A stretch of DNA of 64,000 nucleotides from Ancylobacter novellus (GTDB lineage: Bacteria; Pseudomonadota; Alphaproteobacteria; Rhizobiales; Xanthobacteraceae). The first letter of the stretch is position 1; each line of letters starts with the position of its first letter. The translations under genes were made by a program, and so were the position numbers. The stretch covers positions 1-64,000 of the forward strand of contig QFQD01000017.1 in assembly GCA_003241485.1 (NCBI GenBank), in the 5' to 3' direction. Below are positions 35,106 through 43,690 of this stretch, piece after piece. A model generated the notes under the pieces. That model searched no databases. It was given only the letters and a program-made list of their open reading frames with translations, and was not told the DNA's origin.

Positions 35106-37034
35106 ATGTATCAGGCGATCGTCTTCCTCCCTCTCATCGGCTTCCTGATTGCCGGCCTGTTCGGCCGGATGATCGGCGCGCGCGTCTCCGAGCTCGTCAC
35201 CACGGGTCTGCTGTTCGTCTCCGCCTTCTTTGCCTGGATCGTCTTCTTCCAGACCGCGTTCGGCGGGCATGACGGCACGGTCGAGCTGTTCACCTGGTTC
35301 GCGTCGGGCGGGCTCGACGTGAAATGGGCGATCCGCGTCGACACGCTGACCGCGGTGATGCTGATCCTCGTCACCACCGTGTCCTCGCTCGTGCACCTCT
35401 ATTCCATGGGGTACATGCACGAGGATCCGAGCCGGCCGCGCTTCTTCGCCTATCTCTCGCTCTTCACCTTCGCCATGCTGATGCTGGTGACCAGCGACAA
35501 CCTGGTGCAGATGTTCTTCGGCTGGGAAGGGGTGGGCCTCGCCTCCTACCTGCTGATCGGCTTCTGGTACGACAAGCCGTCGGCCTGCGCCGCGGCGATG
35601 AAGGCCTTCATCGTCAACCGCGTCGGCGATTTCGGCTTCGCGCTGGGCATCTTCGCCGTGTTCATGATGACCGGCTCCGTCGGTTTCGAGCAGGTGTTCG
35701 CCTCCGCGCCGACGCTGATGGACAAGACGATCCACTTCATCGGCATCGACTGGCACGCCCCGACCATCATCTGCCTGCTGCTGTTCGTCGGCGCCATGGG
35801 CAAGTCGGCCCAGCTCGGCCTGCACACCTGGCTGCCGGACGCGATGGAAGGCCCGACCCCGGTTTCCGCGCTCATTCATGCCGCGACCATGGTCACCGCC
35901 GGCGTCTTCATGGTGGCGCGCCTGTCGCCGCTGTTCGAGCTGTCGCCGACCGCGCTCAACGTCGTCATGTTCGTCGGCGCCTCGACCGCCTTCTTCGCCG
36001 CGACGATCGGTTGCGTGCAGAACGACATCAAGCGCGTGATCGCCTATTCGACCTGCTCGCAGCTCGGCTACATGTTCACGGCGCTCGGCGCCGGGGCCTA
36101 TTCGGTTGGCGTGTTCCACCTGCTGACGCACGGCTTCTTCAAGGCGCTGCTGTTCCTTGCCGCCGGCTCGGTCATCCATGCGATGCACCACGAGCAGGAC
36201 ATGCGGCACATGGGCGGCCTGTGGCGGAAGATCCCGTTCACCTACGCCACCATGCTGATCGGCGGCCTGGCGCTGACGGGCTTCCCCTTCACCGCCGGCT
36301 ATTTCTCGAAGGACGCGATCATCGAGACCGCGTTCATGAGCCACAGCATCTTCTCGACCTATGCCTTCACGTTGACCGTGGCGGCCGCGGCGCTGACCTC
36401 GTTCTACACCTGGCGGCAGATGTTCATGACCTTCCACGGGAAGCCGCATGACCATCACCATTACGAGCATGCGCATGAATCGCCGCTCACCATGCTCATC
36501 CCGCTCGGCGTGCTCTCGCTCGGCGCGCTTTTCGCGGGCATGATCCTCTACCCCTACTTCGTCGGCCACGACGTGGAGAGCTTCTTCCGCGAGGCCATCT
36601 TCATGGGTCCGGACAACAAGATCCTTGAGGAGATCCACCACATCCCGGCCTGGGCCAAGTGGTCGCCGACGGTGATGATGGTGCTCGGCTTCCTGGTCGC
36701 CTACTGGATGTACGTCTCCAGCCCGGCGGTGCCCAAGGCGCTGGCGAAGCGGAACGACCTGCTCTACCGCTTCCTGCTCAACAAGTGGTACTTCGACGAG
36801 CTGTACGACTTCCTGTTCGTGCGCCCGACCATGTGGATCGGCAACTTCCTGTGGAAGCAGGGTGATGTGCGGGTCATCGACGGCTACGGCCCGAACGGTG
36901 TCTCGGCCCGCGTGATCGACGTCACCAACCGCGTCGTCCGCCTGCAGACCGGCTATCTCTACCACTACGCGTTCGTGATGCTCGTGGGTGTCGCCGCCCT
37001 CATCACCTGGTTCATGTTCGGGGGCGCGCACTGA
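35106..37034 (+). CDS. nuoL: NADH-quinone oxidoreductase subunit L
   Basis: A 642-residue antiporter-like subunit at the far end of the membrane arm, with about 16 helices and a long lateral helix near the C-terminus. Conserved pieces include F-F-G-W-E-G-V-G-L-A-S-Y-L-L-I-G-F-W-Y near 140, carrying the key Glu, then G-A-M-G-K-S-A-Q-L-G-L-H-T-W-L-P-D-A-M-E-G-P-T-P-V-S-A-L near 225 with the key Lys, and H-G-F-F-K-A-L-L-F-L near 343. A histidine-rich loop (D-H-H-H-Y-E-H) lies near 455. Its TGA overlaps the nuoM ATG by one base (TGATG). Confidence 0.97.
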   Translation: MYQAIVFLPLIGFLIAGLFGRMIGARVSELVTTGLLFVSAFFAWIVFFQTAFGGHDGTVELFTWFASGGLDVKWAIRVDTLTAVMLILVTTVSSLVHLYSMGYMHEDPSRPRFFAYLSLFTFAMLMLVTSDNLVQMFFGWEGVGLASYLLIGFWYDKPSACAAAMKAFIVNRVGDFGFALGIFAVFMMTGSVGFEQVFASAPTLMDKTIHFIGIDWHAPTIICLLLFVGAMGKSAQLGLHTWLPDAMEGPTPVSALIHAATMVTAGVFMVARLSPLFELSPTALNVVMFVGASTAFFAATIGCVQNDIKRVIAYSTCSQLGYMFTALGAGAYSVGVFHLLTHGFFKALLFLAAGSVIHAMHHEQDMRHMGGLWRKIPFTYATMLIGGLALTGFPFTAGYFSKDAIIETAFMSHSIFSTYAFTLTVAAAALTSFYTWRQMFMTFHGKPHDHHHYEHAHESPLTMLIPLGVLSLGALFAGMILYPYFVGHDVESFFREAIFMGPDNKILEEIHHIPAWAKWSPTVMMVLGFLVAYWMYVSSPAVPKALAKRNDLLYRFLLNKWYFDELYDFLFVRPTMWIGNFLWKQGDVRVIDGYGPNGVSARVIDVTNRVVRLQTGYLYHYAFVMLVGVAALITWFMFGGAH

Positions 37035-38548
37035 TGTACGACTGGCCCATTCTTTCCGTCGTCACCTTCCTGCCCCTCGTCGGCGCGCTGCTCATCATCC
37101 TGATGATCCATGGCGACGACGAAGTGGCGCAGCGCAACGCCCGCTGGGTGGCCCTGTGGGCGACCCTGGTCACCTTCGTCATCTCGCTGCTGCTGCTGCT
37201 TGGCTTCAACCCGGCGCTGCACGACTTCCAGTTTGTCGAGCAAAAGCCGTGGCTTGGCGAGATCGCCGCCTATCGCATGGGCGTGGACGGCATCTCGCTG
37301 CCCTTCGTGCTGCTCACCACGCTGCTGATGCCGATGTGTATCCTGGCGAGCTGGGAGTCGATCCATGTGCGCGTCAAAGAGTACATGATCTGCTTCCTGG
37401 TACTCGAGACGCTGATGATCGGCACCTTCGCGTCGCTGGACCTGCTGCAGTTCTACATCTTCTTTGAAGGTGGCCTTATCCCGATGTTCGTCATCATCGG
37501 TGTCTGGGGCGGCAAGCGGCGCATCTATGCGACGTTCAAATTCTTCCTTTATACACTTGCCGGATCTGTGCTGATGATGCTCGCCATCATGGCGATGTAC
37601 TGGCAAGCCGGCACGACCGACATCACCAAGCTCCTAACCTTCACCTTCCCCCCCGCCATGCAGACGTGGCTATGGCTGGCCTTCTTCGCCTCCTTCGCGG
37701 TGAAGATGCCGATGTGGCCGGTGCATACCTGGTTGCCGGATGCGCATGTCGAGGCGCCGACGGCAGGCTCGGTGATCCTGGCGGGCATCATGCTGAAGAT
37801 GGGCGGGTATGGCCTGCTGCGCTTCAGCCTGCCGATGTTCCCGGATGCCTCGGCCTATTTCGCTCCCTTCGTCTTCACGCTGTCGGTCATCGCGATCATC
37901 TACACCTCGCTGGTGGCGCTGATGCAGGAGGACATCAAGAAGCTGATCGCCTATTCGTCCGTCGCTCATATGGGCTACGTGACCATGGGCATCTTCACCT
38001 TGACCCAGGAAGGCATCCAGGGCGCGGTGTTCCAGATGGTTAGCCATGGCTTCGTGTCGGGCGCGCTGTTCCTGTGCGTGGGCGTCGTCTATGACCGGAT
38101 GCATACGCGCGAGATCGCAGCCTATGGTGGCCTCGTGCATCGCATGCCGATCTATGCGACGGTCTTCATGGTGTTCACCATGGCCAATGTCGGCTTGCCG
38201 GGCACGTCGGGCTTCATCGGCGAATTCCTCACGCTGTTGGCGACCTTTGGACGTAACAACTGGGTGGCATTCTTTGCCGCGACAGGCGTTATTCTCTCGG
38301 CGGCGTACGCGCTGTGGCTCTATCGTCGTGTGATCTTCGGGCCTCTGGAAAAGGAAAGCCTGAAGGATATTCTGGACGTCAACGGCCGCGAACTCGCTTC
38401 GCTGATCCCGCTGCTCTTCTTCACTATCCTTTTCGGCGTTTGGCCTCAGCCCATTCTCGATGCGTGCAGCGTCGCGGTGAGCGCGATCGTGGCCCGCGCG
38501 GATGTTGCGGCCGGCGCCATCAAGGCCGCCAGTCTGGTGCTGCCTTGA
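37034..38548 (+). CDS. nuoM: NADH-quinone oxidoreductase subunit M
   Basis: A 504-residue antiporter-like subunit with about 14 helices. F-Y-I-F-F-E-G-G-L-I-P-M-F near 140 carries the conserved Glu, and K-M-P-M-W-P-V-H-T-W-L-P-D-A-H-V-E-A-P-T near 220 the conserved Lys. H-G-F-V-S-G-A-L-F-L and G-T-S-G-F-I-G-E-F follow. All the functional residues of a proton-pumping subunit are present. Codon choice becomes slightly less GC-rich from about 37500 into nuoN. Confidence 0.97.
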   Translation: MYDWPILSVVTFLPLVGALLIILMIHGDDEVAQRNARWVALWATLVTFVISLLLLLGFNPALHDFQFVEQKPWLGEIAAYRMGVDGISLPFVLLTTLLMPMCILASWESIHVRVKEYMICFLVLETLMIGTFASLDLLQFYIFFEGGLIPMFVIIGVWGGKRRIYATFKFFLYTLAGSVLMMLAIMAMYWQAGTTDITKLLTFTFPPAMQTWLWLAFFASFAVKMPMWPVHTWLPDAHVEAPTAGSVILAGIMLKMGGYGLLRFSLPMFPDASAYFAPFVFTLSVIAIIYTSLVALMQEDIKKLIAYSSVAHMGYVTMGIFTLTQEGIQGAVFQMVSHGFVSGALFLCVGVVYDRMHTREIAAYGGLVHRMPIYATVFMVFTMANVGLPGTSGFIGEFLTLLATFGRNNWVAFFAATGVILSAAYALWLYRRVIFGPLEKESLKDILDVNGRELASLIPLLFFTILFGVWPQPILDACSVAVSAIVARADVAAGAIKAASLVLP

Positions 38549-38579
38549 TCCGATACATGACCCTCGCGGAGCCCCGCCT

Positions 38580-40007
38580 ATGACCCTCACTCTTTCTGCG
38601 CTCGGCCCCGCGCTGCCAGAATTGCTGCTGGCCGTCACCGCCATTGCTCTGATCCTGTTCGGTGCCTTCGTCGGGCCGAAGTCGACCGACACCGTCAACG
38701 GCGTCGCGCTCGCCGCGCTGTTTGCCGCGCTGGTTTTGGTCATTCTGGGGCCGGAGAAGGCGGTGCTGTTCGGCGGCAGCTTCCAGGTCGACGCCTATGC
38801 TCGCTTTCTGAAGGTGCTGGCGCTGCTCGGCGCCGGTGGAACGCTGGCCATGTCGGTCGACTGGCTGAAGCGTGAGAAACAGAGCCGGTTCGAGTTCGCC
38901 ATATTGGTGCTGCTGTCGACGCTCGGCATGATGATGCTGATCTCGGCGGGCGATCTGCTGGCGCTCTATATGGGCCTCGAACTGATGAGCCTCGCGCTCT
39001 ATGTGATCGCGGCCAATAATCGCGAGTCGGTGAGGTCCACTGAGGCCGGACTGAAGTACTTCGTGCTCGGTGCACTCTCCTCGGGCATGCTGCTCTACGG
39101 CGCCTCGCTGATCTATGGCTTCACCGGTTCGATCAATTTCCTGCGCATCGCGGACGTGGCCCGCGAGCCGTCGCTCGGTCTGATCTTCGGCATCGTGTTC
39201 GTCTTTGCGGGCCTCTGCTTCAAGGTCTCGGCGGTGCCATTCCACATGTGGACGCCTGACGTCTATGAGGGTGCGCCCGCGCCGGTGACCGCGTTCTTCG
39301 CCACCGCGCCGAAGGTGGCGGCTATGGCGGTGTTCGTGCGCTTTGCCGCCGAAGCCCTGCCACATGTTGCGCATCAGTGGCAGCAAATCGTCGTGTTCGT
39401 CTCGATTGCCTCGATGGTGCTGGGATCCTTCGCCGCCATTGGCCAGCGCAATATCAAGCGACTCATGGCCTATTCGTCGATCGGCCACATGGGTTACGCG
39501 CTGGTTGGGCTGGCGGCCGGCACCGAACAGGGCGTGCGCGGCGTGCTGGTTTATCTCGCCATCTATGTTGCCATGACACTGGGCACTTTTGCCTGCATCC
39601 TCTCGATGCGGCGTAAGGGCACCGTCGTCGAGAATTATGAAGACCTCGCGGGTCTTGCTCGTACAAGCCCGGTTAAGGCGTTCATGTTTGCCGTGCTTAT
39701 GTTCTCGCTAGCCGGCATTCCTCCGCTCGCGGGGTTCTTGGCCAAGTACTACGTGTTTCTGGCTGCCATTGAGGCGGGCCTCTATGGCCTCGCGGTGATT
39801 GGCGTACTGTCCAGTGTGGTGGGCGCCTTCTACTACCTGCGCATCGTCAAGGTGATGTACTTCGACGAGCCGGCCGAGCCCTTCGAGCCGATGCCTACCG
39901 AGCTGCGCGCCGTGCTTGCGGTGTCGGGCCTCTTCACGCTGCTGCTGTTTGCCTATCCGGCGCCTCTGCTGGCGGCGGCCAGCGTCGCAGCGCGGGCACT
40001 CTTCTGA
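38580..40007 (+). CDS. nuoN: NADH-quinone oxidoreductase subunit N
   Basis: A 475-residue antiporter-like subunit. Y-M-G-L-E-L-M-S-L-A-L-Y near 130 holds the conserved Glu, and C-F-K-V-S-A-V-P-F-H-M-W-T-P-D-V-Y-E-G-A-P near 215 the conserved Lys. ATG 38580 is supported by GGAG upstream; the open frame reaches back into nuoM. Last complex I gene. birA starts three bases after its stop, with no terminator between. Confidence 0.97.
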   Translation: MTLTLSALGPALPELLLAVTAIALILFGAFVGPKSTDTVNGVALAALFAALVLVILGPEKAVLFGGSFQVDAYARFLKVLALLGAGGTLAMSVDWLKREKQSRFEFAILVLLSTLGMMMLISAGDLLALYMGLELMSLALYVIAANNRESVRSTEAGLKYFVLGALSSGMLLYGASLIYGFTGSINFLRIADVAREPSLGLIFGIVFVFAGLCFKVSAVPFHMWTPDVYEGAPAPVTAFFATAPKVAAMAVFVRFAAEALPHVAHQWQQIVVFVSIASMVLGSFAAIGQRNIKRLMAYSSIGHMGYALVGLAAGTEQGVRGVLVYLAIYVAMTLGTFACILSMRRKGTVVENYEDLAGLARTSPVKAFMFAVLMFSLAGIPPLAGFLAKYYVFLAAIEAGLYGLAVIGVLSSVVGAFYYLRIVKVMYFDEPAEPFEPMPTELRAVLAVSGLFTLLLFAYPAPLLAAASVAARALF

Positions 40008-40010
40008 GAC

Positions 40011-40769
40011 ATGGCGGAACTGCCGCGCGCAACCCCGGTCATCCGCTACGAGGCGGTCGGTTCGACGAATGCCGAAGCACTGGCGTGGCCCCCGGGTGGG
40101 GCCGCGCCTTTGTGGTTCGTCGCCGCACGCCAGACGGCGGGCCGCGGTCGGCGCGGCCGGCATTGGCATTCGGAACCGGGCAATCTTTATGCATCGCTGC
40201 GGCTGGTGGGCGCCGCGCCTTCCGCCCGGCTTCCCGAGCTCTGTTTCGTCGCGGCCCTCGCGCTTTATGACGCGGTGAGGGCCGTCACCGGCATTGATCC
40301 CTTGCGCATTGGCCTCAAATGGCCGAATGACGTGCTGATTGACGGCGCAAAGCTTGCCGGGATCCTCATCGAGGGCACGGTGCTGCCCGATGGACGCAAT
40401 GTGTCCGTGATCGGTTTCGGGGTGAACTGCGCGCATCATCCGGCCGATACGCCTTACACGACGACCGATCTCGCTGCTGTGGGCTACCCGACCGAGCCGG
40501 CCGGATTGCTGTCGGCGCTGGACGCGGCGATGCTGGACCGGTTGCGCGAATGGGGCGAGGGCAGGGGCTTCGACGAGACCCGCGCAGAATGGGCGCGGCG
40601 CGCGCCGGGGCTCGGACGTCCGGTGACGGTGCGGCTGGGCGAGCGCGAGGCGCATGGCGTGTTCGAGGCGTTGGATGTTTCCGGCGCCATGGTACTGCGG
40701 CTCCCCGATGGGGAACGTGAAATGATAAGCGCCGGCGACGTTTTTCCCGCGCCGCGCATGCAGGGTTGA
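40011..40769 (+). CDS. birA: biotin--[acetyl-CoA-carboxylase] ligase
   Basis: A 252-residue enzyme that activates biotin with ATP and attaches it to biotin carboxyl carrier proteins. The biotinyl-AMP loop G-R-G-R-R-G-R-x-W near 45 is present, as are S-T-N-A-E-A near 18, L-K-W-P-N-D-V-L near 102 with the catalytic Lys, and K-L-A-G-I-L-I-E. It lacks the N-terminal helix-turn-helix of E. coli BirA, so it is a monofunctional group-I ligase and not a repressor. A small C-terminal SH3-like domain follows. Position directly after nuoN is conserved in Hyphomicrobiales. Confidence 0.95.
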   Translation: MAELPRATPVIRYEAVGSTNAEALAWPPGGAAPLWFVAARQTAGRGRRGRHWHSEPGNLYASLRLVGAAPSARLPELCFVAALALYDAVRAVTGIDPLRIGLKWPNDVLIDGAKLAGILIEGTVLPDGRNVSVIGFGVNCAHHPADTPYTTTDLAAVGYPTEPAGLLSALDAAMLDRLREWGEGRGFDETRAEWARRAPGLGRPVTVRLGEREAHGVFEALDVSGAMVLRLPDGEREMISAGDVFPAPRMQG

Positions 40770-40780
40770 AAGGCAGTGGA

Positions 40781-42469
40781 GTGAGCAAGACGACGGAGGA
40801 ACTGGTTTTCGCGCCCCTGGGGGGCGTCGGCGAGATCGGTATGAATCTGGGGCTTTATGGCTTCGGTCCCAAGCACCGGCGCAAATGGCTGGCCATCGAT
40901 CTCGGCATTTCCTTCGCGCCGCCCGAGATACCCGGTATCGACATCATCATGCCCGATGTCGCGTTCCTCGAACATGAGCGCGCGCAGGGCAATCTTGTCG
41001 GTCTGGTCATCACCCACGGCCATGAGGACCACGTCGGCGGCCTGTTCGATCTGTGGCCGCGGCTTGGCTGCCCGGTCTATACGACACCGTTCACGCATGC
41101 TCTGGCGGAGGCCCGCCGTCTGGGCGAGCCGGGCGCGCCGAAAATTCCTTTCCACGTCGTGCCTTCGGGTGGGCGGGTGAAGATCGGCCCCTTCGACGTC
41201 GAATTCCTGCCGGTTGCCCATTCGATTCCCGACAGCCATGCGCTGGCCCTGCGCACGCCGCTCGGCCTCGTGGTGCACACCGGAGACTGGAAGATCGACC
41301 CGACCCCGGTGGTCGGCAACGTTACCGACCCCGCCCGCTTCACTGCGCTCGGCGATGAGGGCGTGCGCGCGGTCGTCTGCGATTCAACCAATGCTTTTCG
41401 TGACGGCGTTTCGCCTTCCGAAACGGATGTGCAGCAGGTGCTCGGCGAACTGATCGCCAAGGCGCCGCATCGCGTGGCGGTGACGACCTTCGCCTCCAAC
41501 GTGGCACGCGTGCGCTCGATCGCCGAAGCGGCCTTCAAGAACGGGCGCGAGGTTGTACTGGTCGGGCGGGCGATGGAGCGTGTCGTCTCCGTGGCGCGTG
41601 AACAGGGCATGCTGGACGGCCTGCCGGCCTTCCGCCCGGCGGATGCCTATGGCTTCCTGCCACGCGACAAGGTGGTGGCTATCCTCACGGGCAGCCAGGG
41701 TGAGCCGCGCGCTGCGCTTGCGCGCATCGCCGATGACGACCATCCCGAGATCGCGCTGTCACCGGGCGACCACGTGATCTTCTCTTCGCGTACCATTCCG
41801 GGCAATGAGCGTGCGGTGAACCGCATCATCAACGCGCTGGTGCTGCAGGGCGTGAAGATCATCACCGACCGCGACGGGCTGGTGCATGTTTCCGGCCATC
41901 CGCGTCGCGGTGAACTGGAGCAGATGTACCGCTGGCTTCGCCCGCAGGTTTCCGTGCCGGTGCATGGCGAGCCGTTGCATCTGTCCGAGCACGCCGAACT
42001 GGCCCGATCCATGGGTGTGCGCGAGGTCATTCGTCTCGTCGATGGCGACATGGTGCGGCTCATCAGCGCCGATCCCTCGCTGCATGCCGAGGTGATCGAG
42101 GAGGTGCCGGTCGGCCGCCTCTATAAGGACGGTCACGTTCTCATCAATTCGGCGGATCCGGCGGTCGCCGAGCGCCGGCGCATGTCCTTTGCCGGCGTCG
42201 TCTCCGTGGCGGTCGCGATGACGCCCAAGGGCGAGGTTGTCGGCGATCCGATGATCGACCTTTCCGGACTGCCGCAGTTCGGCATCGGCGGCAAGCCGAT
42301 TGACGATGTGGTGGAGGAGGCGGTTCTTGACTGCCTCGACGGCCTGCCCAAGCTGCGCCGCCGGGACCCGGATGCGGTCGCCGAATCGTTGACCCGTGCG
42401 GTGCGTGGTCAGGTCAACGCCATATGGGGCAAGAAACCGCTCTGCCATGTGCTGGTAATCACGGTATGA
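40781..42469 (+). CDS. rnj: ribonuclease J
   Basis: A 562-residue metallo-beta-lactamase/beta-CASP RNase. The zinc motif H-G-H-E-D-H-V-G-G lies at 79-87, a second His near 148 in P-V-A-H-S-I-P-D-S, and the Asp of T-G-D-W-K-I-D near 170. Beta-CASP motifs C-D-S-T-N-A near 209 and V-S-G-H-P-R-R-G-E-L near 370 follow, with V-P-V-H-G-E further on. RNase J has 5'-3' exo- and endonuclease activity and in alphaproteobacteria matures rRNA and degrades mRNA. GTG 40781 is my choice; a TTG at 40766 inside the birA stop would add five residues. Confidence 0.95.
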   Translation: MSKTTEELVFAPLGGVGEIGMNLGLYGFGPKHRRKWLAIDLGISFAPPEIPGIDIIMPDVAFLEHERAQGNLVGLVITHGHEDHVGGLFDLWPRLGCPVYTTPFTHALAEARRLGEPGAPKIPFHVVPSGGRVKIGPFDVEFLPVAHSIPDSHALALRTPLGLVVHTGDWKIDPTPVVGNVTDPARFTALGDEGVRAVVCDSTNAFRDGVSPSETDVQQVLGELIAKAPHRVAVTTFASNVARVRSIAEAAFKNGREVVLVGRAMERVVSVAREQGMLDGLPAFRPADAYGFLPRDKVVAILTGSQGEPRAALARIADDDHPEIALSPGDHVIFSSRTIPGNERAVNRIINALVLQGVKIITDRDGLVHVSGHPRRGELEQMYRWLRPQVSVPVHGEPLHLSEHAELARSMGVREVIRLVDGDMVRLISADPSLHAEVIEEVPVGRLYKDGHVLINSADPAVAERRRMSFAGVVSVAVAMTPKGEVVGDPMIDLSGLPQFGIGGKPIDDVVEEAVLDCLDGLPKLRRRDPDAVAESLTRAVRGQVNAIWGKKPLCHVLVITV

Positions 42470-42531
42470 AGTGCTTCGGAGTGTGTCGCTAGGTTCTGAT
42501 GCCGTTTGCTGGCGATCGCGCTCCAATAGCT

Positions 42532-42558
42532 CCGTCCCGGGCATATCCGCCGGGACGG
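42532..42558. terminator. hairpin between rnj and mce
   Basis: CCGTCCCGG (42532-42540) and CCGGGACGG (42550-42558) form a perfect 9-bp stem with a 9-base loop. It lies 62 bases after the rnj stop and 24 bases before the mce start, with no T-tract. It may be a weak terminator or a leader structure affecting mce translation. Confidence 0.4.
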
Positions 42559-42582
42559 CGGAGTTGGCGGGAGCGGGTTTGC

Positions 42583-42987
42583 ATGATCGGGCGTTTGAAC
42601 CATGTGGCCATCGCCGTGCCGGATCTCGATGCAGCCATCGTCACCTATCGCGACACGCTCGGTGCCGCGGTGTCCTCGATCGTGCCGCAGCCCGACCACG
42701 GGGTGAACACCGTCTTCGTCACCCTGCCGAACACCAAGGTTGAACTGCTCGGCGTGCTCGGCGAGGGCTCGCCGATCGCGAAGTTCCTTGAGCGCAATCC
42801 CGAGGGTGGCATCCATCACCTGTGCTACGAGGTGGATGACATCCGCGCCGCGCGCGACCGCTTGGTTGCCACCGGCGCCCGCGTGCTCGGTTCGGGCGAG
42901 CCGAAGATCGGCGCACACGGCAAGCCCGTGCTGTTCCTGCACCCGAAGGATTTCCTCGGCACACTGGTCGAGCTTGAGGAAGCGTGA
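42583..42987 (+). CDS. mce: methylmalonyl-CoA epimerase
   Basis: A 134-residue vicinal-oxygen-chelate protein that interconverts the (2R) and (2S) forms of methylmalonyl-CoA in propionyl-CoA metabolism. G-R-L-N-H-V-A-I-A-V-P-D-L near the start, E-L-L-G (metal Glu region), E-G-G-I-H-H-L-C-Y-E-V-D-D near 74 and L-H-P-K-D-F-x-G-T-L-V-E-L-E at the end are family signatures and contain the metal ligands. The ATG at 42583 follows GGCGGGAGCGGG. Confidence 0.95.
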   Translation: MIGRLNHVAIAVPDLDAAIVTYRDTLGAAVSSIVPQPDHGVNTVFVTLPNTKVELLGVLGEGSPIAKFLERNPEGGIHHLCYEVDDIRAARDRLVATGARVLGSGEPKIGAHGKPVLFLHPKDFLGTLVELEEA

Positions 42988-42997
42988 GGAAAGACCG

Positions 42998-43264
42998 ATG
43001 GGCGTCACCACCTATATCGCCATCTATTTCATCGTCTGGTGGACGGTGATCTTCGCCGTTCTGCCTTTCGGCGTGCGCTCCCAGCATGAGGGCGGTGCCG
43101 TCGAGGATGGCAGTGAGCCGGGCGCGCCTATGCGCCCGCTGCTGCTCCGCAAGGCACTTGTGACGACGGTGGTGGCGGCGGTGATTGTGGGCCTGTTCGC
43201 CTGGTCCGTGGAAACCGGCCGGCTGACGCTCGACATGTTCCCGATGCCGTTCAAGGCCTATTGA
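42998..43264 (+). CDS. DUF1467 family small membrane protein
   Basis: An 88-residue protein with two membrane segments (about 5-24 and 53-70). The first helix and following loop W-W-T-V-I-F-A-V-L-P-F-G-V-R-S-Q-H-E are diagnostic of DUF1467, a family found in alphaproteobacteria next to mce and proS. TGAGGAAAG provides the ribosome site, 10 bases after the mce stop. Function unknown. Confidence 0.9.
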   Translation: MGVTTYIAIYFIVWWTVIFAVLPFGVRSQHEGGAVEDGSEPGAPMRPLLLRKALVTTVVAAVIVGLFAWSVETGRLTLDMFPMPFKAY

Positions 43265-43305
43265 AGCAGTTGGCCTCTCGCTGATGTGATACGGGCAAAA
43301 AAAGA

Positions 43306-43331
43306 GGCGGGACCGAAGTCCCGCCCTTTTT
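43306..43331. terminator. rho-independent terminator, probably bidirectional
   Basis: GGCGGGAC (43306-43313), loop CGAA, GTCCCGCC (43318-43325), then CTTTTTC. An A-tract (CAAAAAAAG, 43296-43304) precedes the stem, so the complement also has a U-tract. It closes the long nuo-to-DUF1467 transcription unit before proS. Confidence 0.92.
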
Positions 43332-43690
43332 CAACGTCGACGCCCGCGCCCGATTCCGTGCCGTTTCGGCATCTGTCAGGGGGCTTTCTTTGTCGTCATT
43401 CCTCCCGAGACCTGGACCGGCATCGCGCTTGCAGCGGCGACAGGCGGACCCCTTTCTAGAGGCCGGCAACATAGAGCACAAATTGCGGCCTTGTCATCCC
43501 TGCGTCGCAATAGATCGATGCTGCGATGCAATAGGGCCTTTGTGCGGCGTGTCAGCGCAGCGTTTGTCCCGGGCGCTTTGCAGCCCCTGCGCACGCACGG
43601 CCGCGCAAGGGCTTGTATTTTGATGACCGATCCGGTTTCTGTCCGGCAGTATTGCCGCACGCCGAAGCCGGCCGAATCGCGAGTTCCACG
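43332..43690. other. intergenic leader region of proS
   Basis: About 360 bases without a convincing gene. The frame 43394-43611 has a Cys- and Arg-rich translation with no recognisable features, and I consider it chance. A proS promoter should lie here, but I cannot point to a good hexamer pair. A short direct repeat, GCAATAG, occurs near 43506 and 43527. I see no T-box or riboswitch. Confidence 0.4.

Noticed and set aside
33188..37031. Two long minus-strand frames opposite nuoI-nuoL (33188-35107 and 35076-37031)
   Set aside because: His/Glu/Arg-rich antisense translations of membrane-protein genes; produced by codon bias, with no domains.
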